Notes under the pieces: model-generated | Databases searched by the model: none | Told to the model about the DNA's origin: nothing | What the model saw: the letters and a program-made list of their open reading frames with translations, nothing else | Made by a program: the position numbers and the translations under genes | Shown: positions 24,401-29,246 of the stretch, piece by piece | Numbering within the stretch: the first letter of the stretch is position 1 | How the letters are laid out: the number at the start of each line of letters is the position of its first letter | NCBI GenBank assembly: GCA_937925595.1 | Contig: CALALQ010000467.1 | Coordinates: forward strand, 1 to 29,246 | Source: an uncultured Demequina sp. | GTDB taxonomy: Bacteria; Actinomycetota; Actinomycetes; Actinomycetales; Demequinaceae | Length of the DNA stretch: 29,246 nucleotides | Direction of reading: 5' to 3'

Positions 24401-25579
24401 ATGGGTGCAAGGACGATCCACCCGTTCCCCGCCAGGATGGCGCCGGACATCGCCATCGACCACCTGGACTCCACCGCAGGCGAGGCGGAGTTGGTGGTGC
24501 TCGACCCGATGTGCGGATCAGGGACGGTCCTTGCCGCAGCGGCCGACAGAGGTCACGCCGCACGTGGGTTCGATGTCGATCCTCTCGCTGTCCTCATGAG
24601 TTCGGTTGCGACCCAGGTCGTAGACACCGAGCAGGTCGTCGCTGAGGCCGAGCGCATCTGCGCCCGCGCGCGAGTATCAAGCGTGGATGAACCGCGATGG
24701 GATGACCCAGAGACGCGGAAGTTCGCCGAGTATTGGTTCGCAGCGACGCAACTTAGTCAACTCAACCGCCTCTCGCGGGAACTGGACGTGGTTAGCGATG
24801 ATGCCGTTCGCCAGGCTCTTCAAGTGGCGCTGAGTCGGATCATAATCACCAAGGCTCCCAAGGCTTCGCTGGCGGCTGACACATCGCATAGCAGACCTCA
24901 TCGTGTGGCGACCGAATCCAATTACGACGTGTATCGCGGGTTCGAGGGGTCTGTCGCTAGCCTCAAGAAGCTGCTCGATGAACGATCCATTGTTGGGCAG
25001 GTGGAAGTCCGTAGGGGAGACGCGAGGGCGCTCGATCTACCTGACTCATCGGTTGATTTAGTTATTACCTCACCGCCATACCTCAACGCGATTGACTATC
25101 TGCGCGGGCACAAGATGTCCTTGATCTGGTTCGGGCACACCATCCCGGAACTACGGAAGATTCGCTCGAACAGCATCGGAGCAGAGCGCGCGCTCGACGG
25201 CGACGCGCTCAAGCAGGTTGATGACATGGTGTCGTTCATCGAGAATGCCGCGAATGATCCGTCGAAGCTGCCCCTCGCTACCATCGTGCGATACGCGCAC
25301 GACCTCACTCTGTTCTCTCGTGAGCTGCACCGCGTGTGCAGGGAGGGGGCGGAAGTCGTCACGGTGATCGGAAACTCCACGCTGCGAGGAAACTACATCC
25401 AGAACGACGTCCTGGTGCGGCAGGCCTATGAAGGAGCCGGCTTCAGCTTTCGGGGCCGAACAGAGCGCGAGTTGCCCGAGAGCAGGCGGTACTTGCCTGT
25501 GCGCACGACAAATGCAGATTCTTCGATGGCCAAGCGTATGCGCACTGAGGTAGTGCTTACTGTGAGGAAGGCACCCTGA
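24401..25579 (+). CDS. DNA amino-methyltransferase (N6-adenine/N4-cytosine type)
   Basis: A 392-aa methyltransferase. An N-terminal IHPFPARMAP segment precedes SAM motif I DPMCGSGT (35-42); the catalytic motif IV is TSPPYLN (223-229), followed by AIDYLRGHKMSLIWFG. Motif I before motif IV puts it in the gamma-like order of amino-methyltransferases, which modify exocyclic amino groups of adenine or cytosine. The region between (about 80-200) is probably the target-recognition part. ATG 24401 is preferred to GTG 24395 because AGGAG ends 5 nt before it. It begins a tight plus-strand operon of lower GC with the ATPase and receiver genes and has no visible endonuclease partner, so it may mark self DNA for that system. 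Confidence 0.85.
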   Translation: MGARTIHPFPARMAPDIAIDHLDSTAGEAELVVLDPMCGSGTVLAAAADRGHAARGFDVDPLAVLMSSVATQVVDTEQVVAEAERICARARVSSVDEPRWDDPETRKFAEYWFAATQLSQLNRLSRELDVVSDDAVRQALQVALSRIIITKAPKASLAADTSHSRPHRVATESNYDVYRGFEGSVASLKKLLDERSIVGQVEVRRGDARALDLPDSSVDLVITSPPYLNAIDYLRGHKMSLIWFGHTIPELRKIRSNSIGAERALDGDALKQVDDMVSFIENAANDPSKLPLATIVRYAHDLTLFSRELHRVCREGAEVVTVIGNSTLRGNYIQNDVLVRQAYEGAGFSFRGRTERELPESRRYLPVRTTNADSSMAKRMRTEVVLTVRKAP

Positions 25580-25580
25580 G

Positions 25581-25667
25581 ATGAGAAAGGCACGCGAGTC
25601 CATTTCTGACGCTCTGGTTCCCGGCATGGCTGACGCTCTGTGTCTCGACGTTCGGCTGTTGACATGA
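25581..25667 (+). CDS. Possible 28-aa coupling ORF
   Basis: ATG 25581 lies 1 bp after the methyltransferase stop and has AGGAAGG 9 nt upstream. The frame encodes 28 residues (starts MRKARESISDALVPG) and its TGA overlaps the ATPase start as ATGA. The ATPase ATG has no ribosome site of its own, so translation of this short ORF could deliver ribosomes to it. I know no homolog, and it may have no function as a peptide. Confidence 0.4.
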   Translation: MRKARESISDALVPGMADALCLDVRLLT

Positions 25668-27859
25668 CTGAGCAGATTCCGTTCCGTCCACATGCACGCC
25701 TTCTCACGATGCTCGGCGAGCAACTGATCAAGAGTGATCAGATTGCTTTGGTCGAGATCGTGAAGAACAGTTACGACGCCGACGCGACTCGCGTATGGGT
25801 TGATTTCCGAGGATTCGGCCCTGGCTTCGAGACAACACCAGATTCCACCATTGTTGTCACGGACAACGGTTCGGGGATGACGGAGGCAACGCTGCGTGAC
25901 GCTTGGATGAGTCCTGCGACCCCTGCGAAGCTCAACCGCAAACGACAGGAACCATCGACAGCGCGTGGGCGCGCGCTACAGGGCGAAAAGGGCATCGGTA
26001 GATTCGCTGTCTTCAAGCTCGGCTCAGTGGTCAGTCTCTCAACCCGTTTCGAGAACTCTGAAGTCGAGTCCACCCTGGACCTTGACATCTCCAGTCTCGA
26101 TGACGATGGCCCACAGGACACGTCAGGCACGCAGAAGCCTGAGCCCTACCTTGAGGACATCAAGGCAGTTCTGGGTTCGCGGGTGCCGAGGACCTTCGTG
26201 GCCGATCCACCTGGACTCCATGGAACGCGAGTCGAGATCCACCGAGTTCGATCCTCGTGGAGTCAATCCAAGGTCGAGGCTGCGTTCGCTGATCTGGAGC
26301 GACTGCAACCACTCATGTGGCACGGGTCGGAGGCGCCAGACGTCACGAACGACTTTGAGGTTCGGTTCTTTCGCGATGGTATTGATCTAAACCTCCATGA
26401 CGGGAGAAGCGATCACTTTCAGGCGATCCTCGACCGTGCAGTCCTGCAAGTGACGAATGGGCGTGTAGATGTTTCTAGTAGGTCGATTTCTTTCGATCTA
26501 AATGGTCGACGCCTCGATCTTGGCCTTGATGACCCGGAAGTTCGCGGGTTGCGACCGTTTCGAGACAGGTTCCTCAAGGATGGAGCAACCCCTAGGCCGG
26601 AGTTCGAGTGCGGCCCGTTCAGCTTCGAGTTCTATATCTTTGACTTTGGCAACAACGCCCCGGCCGAGAATCAGTTGGACCGCACCGACAAGGGGCTGTT
26701 GCGTGAGCACCGGATTTATCTGTACCGAGACGGAGTCCGAGTTTACCCTTACGGTGATCCGGATGACGACTGGTTACAGATCGACGTAATTCGCGGAACG
26801 CAGTCTGCGCGTTCGATGTTTAGCAATGATCAGACAGTCGGGTATGTCTCGATCTCGCAGAACGAGAACCCGCGCCTTCGTGACAAGACAAACCGTGAGG
26901 GCTTGCTGGAGTTCGGGGCGGCGACTGGTGACTTCATCGCGCTCATACAAACGGTACTCGCTTACCTTCGGAGCAAGCCGTATGAGCAATATGCCGCGGC
27001 AAATCGTCGGGCGCGGGAGCAGAAGCGTCCCCCCAGCCAGGTGGTCGATGACGAGTTCAAGAAGCTGCGGTCACTTGGCCTGGGGGATCGGGCAGAGAAG
27101 TCGGTAGAGAAACTTCAGAGCTCCGTAACTGCGGAGCGCGAAGTTGCGCAGATGCAGATCGCCCGGACGCAAGATCTCGCGGGTGTTGGGCTATCCGTCG
27201 AGGCGGCGTCGCACGACCTGATTGCGGCGAGTGCGGAGGCTCTGCGAGTTTCGCGTCTTGTGGCTGCTGAACTGAAACAACTCGGGCTGACCAACGAGTA
27301 CGTCTTCACGTTGATGACCTCGCTTGTCCAGCGACTAGAGTTCGTTGACAGTAGATTTCAGGATGTACAAGGTCTTTTCGTCTCTACGCGTCAGAAGAAG
27401 GGCGTAGTCGATGTCCTTCAGCAGGCCCGCAAAGTCCGCTCGATGTACGCGGCGATGCATAAGGCAAAGGACATCAGATTCGAAATTGATGACTCCGCGC
27501 TCTTCAAGGCGAAGACCACGGAAGCCGCGGTTCTTCAGGCTCTAATCAACCTGGTCGATAACGCGACATTCTGGCTCCTTGCGTCTACTCAAGAAACTCG
27601 CATCATTCGAGTTTTCGGGGTGGGAGAAGACATGATCGTTGTGTCGGATAATGGCCCAGGCGTCTCGGCGGTCGATGAGCCCTTCATCTTCGAGGCCTTC
27701 TACTCCGGTAAGGGTGATGCGGGCAAAGGGCTCGGACTGTACATCGCGCGCGATGTTGCGGCTCGCAACGGATTCTCCGTTGACCTCGAACGGGTCAACG
27801 ATGAGCGGACTCTCTCCGGCGCAACTTTTGCGCTCCGGTTCTCTGAGACGGTGAACTGA
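25664..27859 (+). CDS. Double-GHKL protein: MORC/Hsp90-like ATPase plus histidine-kinase core
   Basis: A 731-aa protein (from ATG 25664). The N-terminal 170 or so residues form an Hsp90/MORC-type ATPase: EIVKNSYDADA (Glu31, Asn35, Asp38), VTDNGSGM (67-72) and GEKGIGRFAVFKLG (from 107). A long middle region includes FEFYIFDFG and REHRIYLYRDGVRVYPYG, like the transducer part of such ATPases. The C-terminus is a histidine-kinase core: H-box VEAASHDL with His517, N-box LVDNATFWL (Asp632-Asn633), VVSDNGPGV and GKGLGLYIARDVA. No membrane segment is seen. It overlaps the receiver gene as TGATG. MORC-like ATPases are known in restriction-modification neighbourhoods. A phosphorelay to the next protein is inferred. 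Confidence 0.88.
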   Translation: MTEQIPFRPHARLLTMLGEQLIKSDQIALVEIVKNSYDADATRVWVDFRGFGPGFETTPDSTIVVTDNGSGMTEATLRDAWMSPATPAKLNRKRQEPSTARGRALQGEKGIGRFAVFKLGSVVSLSTRFENSEVESTLDLDISSLDDDGPQDTSGTQKPEPYLEDIKAVLGSRVPRTFVADPPGLHGTRVEIHRVRSSWSQSKVEAAFADLERLQPLMWHGSEAPDVTNDFEVRFFRDGIDLNLHDGRSDHFQAILDRAVLQVTNGRVDVSSRSISFDLNGRRLDLGLDDPEVRGLRPFRDRFLKDGATPRPEFECGPFSFEFYIFDFGNNAPAENQLDRTDKGLLREHRIYLYRDGVRVYPYGDPDDDWLQIDVIRGTQSARSMFSNDQTVGYVSISQNENPRLRDKTNREGLLEFGAATGDFIALIQTVLAYLRSKPYEQYAAANRRAREQKRPPSQVVDDEFKKLRSLGLGDRAEKSVEKLQSSVTAEREVAQMQIARTQDLAGVGLSVEAASHDLIAASAEALRVSRLVAAELKQLGLTNEYVFTLMTSLVQRLEFVDSRFQDVQGLFVSTRQKKGVVDVLQQARKVRSMYAAMHKAKDIRFEIDDSALFKAKTTEAAVLQALINLVDNATFWLLASTQETRIIRVFGVGEDMIVVSDNGPGVSAVDEPFIFEAFYSGKGDAGKGLGLYIARDVAARNGFSVDLERVNDERTLSGATFALRFSETVN

Positions 27860-29040
27860 TGTCTCTTGTTCAGGGCCCGGTCGTCTTCATTGATGACGAA
27901 GTTTCAAACGAAGCGAAGCCCGCCTATGCCCTAGCTCAACAGATTCGTGCGACCGGCCGGCCGATTGCAGAGTATGAAGAGCTTCCGCCGGACGAGCACT
28001 CAGAGCACTGGCGTTCGATCGCATTCCTGGTTCTTGATTGGGACCTGGTGCCCGGATCGCCTGGTGCTCTTGGCGGATCGACACTCAGTGACTTCGCTCG
28101 ATCCAGCTTGTTTGAGTGGCTCGAGCGTTTCATCGAGAAGGTGTTTTGCCCGATCTTCATTATCAGTGCGGAGGACGTCGTAGACATTGAACGACAGCTC
28201 AACGACAATGCTTCCCTCCAACGATTGGTGGGGACTGGGCGAATTAAGGTCTTTCCGAAGCAGACGCTCATGGAGAACTTCCTTCAGTACCTCGAAGAGT
28301 GGATCGCTTCCACGCCGGCTCTTGCCGCCCTCAACATCTGGGAGAACGAGAACGAGTCGGCGAAGAATCGCCTGTTCCAGGACATGGACCAACTCGCGCC
28401 TGACTGGCCCGCCTACGTCTGGAAGAACGCGGGGAAGGACGGTATCGACCCTTCGTACGAACTTGCATCCGTGATCTCAGCGAATCTGTTGCACCGAATG
28501 GATACGTTGCGTTTCGACGTGGACGCGATTCGCGAGTTCGACGGCGATCCAACCCGTGAGGCTATGCGTAGGGTGGTTCAGGGCCGAACCACTCTGCCGG
28601 GCACGCGTCTCTACCCCACGATGATCCTTCCGGGCGACTTGTTCTCAGATTCGGATGACGGAGTGGTCTGGGTGAACGTCACGCCAGCCTGTCATACGGT
28701 CATCAGTCGCACCGAGGGTTCAGGAGACGAGGAGTCCGGCAAGGTACATCTCAATCTAGTACGTGGCCAGCGACTGGAGCGTCCGAAGTCCAAGAGCGCG
28801 TTTGGCAAGCAGAAGAATGACTATGACGGGCCGAATGGCATGCTTGTCCATGTACTGCTTGGAGACGAACCCTATGCCTTCAGCTTTAGGTCGCGCCGTA
28901 TGGCGACCTGGAACGAGGTCTCTGAGCAACGCATTGGGCGACTCCTCCCGCCGTACATCACCCTGCTCCAGCAACGGCACGCGGCTTTCCTGATGAATGA
29001 AGGACTCCCGCGTGTTGATCCTGATCTATATCTCGACTGA
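27859..29040 (+). CDS. Response-regulator receiver domain with unrecognised C-terminal domain
   Basis: A 393-aa protein. Residues 7-140 fit a receiver domain: acidic pair Asp12-Asp13 (VVFIDDE), acceptor strand FLVLDWDL with Asp60 or Asp62, Ser103 (IFIISAED) and Lys134 (KVFPKQ). The remaining 250 residues show no helix-turn-helix, nuclease or enzyme motif that I can name; they include a segment LYPTMILPGDLFSDSDDGVVW and a conserved-looking beta-rich end. It is the last gene of the operon, coupled to the kinase-like gene by TGATG. The C-terminal part is probably the effector, or a partner-binding domain. Confidence 0.8.
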   Translation: MSLVQGPVVFIDDEVSNEAKPAYALAQQIRATGRPIAEYEELPPDEHSEHWRSIAFLVLDWDLVPGSPGALGGSTLSDFARSSLFEWLERFIEKVFCPIFIISAEDVVDIERQLNDNASLQRLVGTGRIKVFPKQTLMENFLQYLEEWIASTPALAALNIWENENESAKNRLFQDMDQLAPDWPAYVWKNAGKDGIDPSYELASVISANLLHRMDTLRFDVDAIREFDGDPTREAMRRVVQGRTTLPGTRLYPTMILPGDLFSDSDDGVVWVNVTPACHTVISRTEGSGDEESGKVHLNLVRGQRLERPKSKSAFGKQKNDYDGPNGMLVHVLLGDEPYAFSFRSRRMATWNEVSEQRIGRLLPPYITLLQQRHAAFLMNEGLPRVDPDLYLD

Positions 29041-29054
29041 AGCGGCTGCTCTAG

Positions 29055-29071
29055 TCAGGAAGACTTCCTGA
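29055..29071 (+). terminator. Hairpin after the receiver gene
   Basis: TCAGGA (29055-29060) and TCCTGA (29066-29071) form a short stem around AGACT, 15 bp after the stop codon of the last operon gene. The stem is only 6 bp and has no T run, so its strength as a terminator is doubtful. Confidence 0.35.
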
Positions 29072-29086
29072 TCAGGTCCGCGCGTG

Positions 29087-29105
29087 GGGGACCAGAAGGG
29101 GACCA
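29087..29105 (+). repeat. Pair of GGGGACCA octamers, likely integrase arm site (right)
   Basis: GGGGACCA lies at 29087-29094 and 29098-29105, followed by GAAC, the same order and spacing as at 322-340. It is about 95-110 bp inside the right attachment site. Confidence 0.55.
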
Positions 29106-29198
29106 GAACCATGAAAACCATGCACGTCGTGACGTGCTCAGCATGAGTTGATCCCCGGAATCACGCGGAGAACGGGCTGGGCGGCACCGTTTGGACGC

Positions 29199-29240
29199 CT
29201 GGGGGTCAAGGGGTCGCAGGTTCAAATCCTGTCATCCCGA
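29199..29240 (+). tRNA. tRNA-Pro 3' half of the split host gene (attR)
   Basis: The fragment begins in the anticodon loop (CTGGGGG), then TCAAG, the T arm GCAGG-TTCAAAT-CCTGT, the acceptor 3' strand CATCCCG (29233-29239) and discriminator A. TCAAG and CATCCCG pair with CTTGA and CGGGATG of the fragment at 7-55, not with the intact tRNA at 98-171. The 5' half is absent here: the sequence before 29199 is unrelated. Confidence 0.85.
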
Positions 29241-29246
29241 CCGGAG

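Overview
The window is GC-rich DNA from an actinomycete. The codon use, the frequent GTG starts and ATGA/TGATG start-stop overlaps, and the gene types (MobF relaxase, ArdC, prim-pol, AraC) suggest Micrococcales, perhaps Microbacteriaceae; this placement is an inference. Nearly all of it is one integrated mobile element in a tRNA-Pro(GGG) gene. The 5' half of the host tRNA lies at 7-55 and its matching 3' half at 29216-29240. The element supplies an intact tRNA-Pro at 98-171.

Layout. (1) 1-4735, left backbone, minus strand: a tyrosine integrase lacking its N-terminal domain, a C-terminally shortened prim-pol, ArdC antirestriction protein, an AraC regulator and a membrane-anchored sortase-like protein. 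(2) 4741-17794, a sulfur and thiol-redox cargo. A CstR-type persulfide sensor (5433-5708) has three matching 16-bp operators. One stands before a YgaP-like/cstR/Cys-rich/methyltransferase operon. Two stand before an operon of persulfide dioxygenase-rhodanese, rhodanese-YgaP, TauE/SafE exporter, thioredoxin and Lnt. Between these lie a DsrE protein, a BlaI/M56-peptidase pair with a CPVC membrane protein, and a divergent DsbA-like/CcdA/lipoprotein operon. BlaI-type operators occur in pairs both at that divergent promoter and before the sortase-like gene, which suggests a shared regulon. (3) 17645-24313, mobilization backbone: a frameshifted C5 cytosine methyltransferase overlapped by a second open frame, a candidate oriT, a frameshifted MobF relaxase-helicase, DprA and a small membrane protein. 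(4) 24401-29040, a compact plus-strand operon of visibly lower GC: an amino-methyltransferase, a 28-residue coupling ORF, a protein with a MORC/Hsp90-like ATPase followed by a histidine-kinase core, and a receiver-domain protein with an unrecognised C-terminus. This operon is the best candidate in the window for an undescribed system, probably anti-phage or DNA-modification linked.

The element looks degraded or immobilised. The integrase and prim-pol are fused by a deletion. Three genes (14034, 18848, 19163) each carry an apparent single-base frameshift. A racemase survives only as a 3' fragment. No type IV secretion, TraG/coupling or partition genes are present. The frameshifts could instead be sequencing errors.
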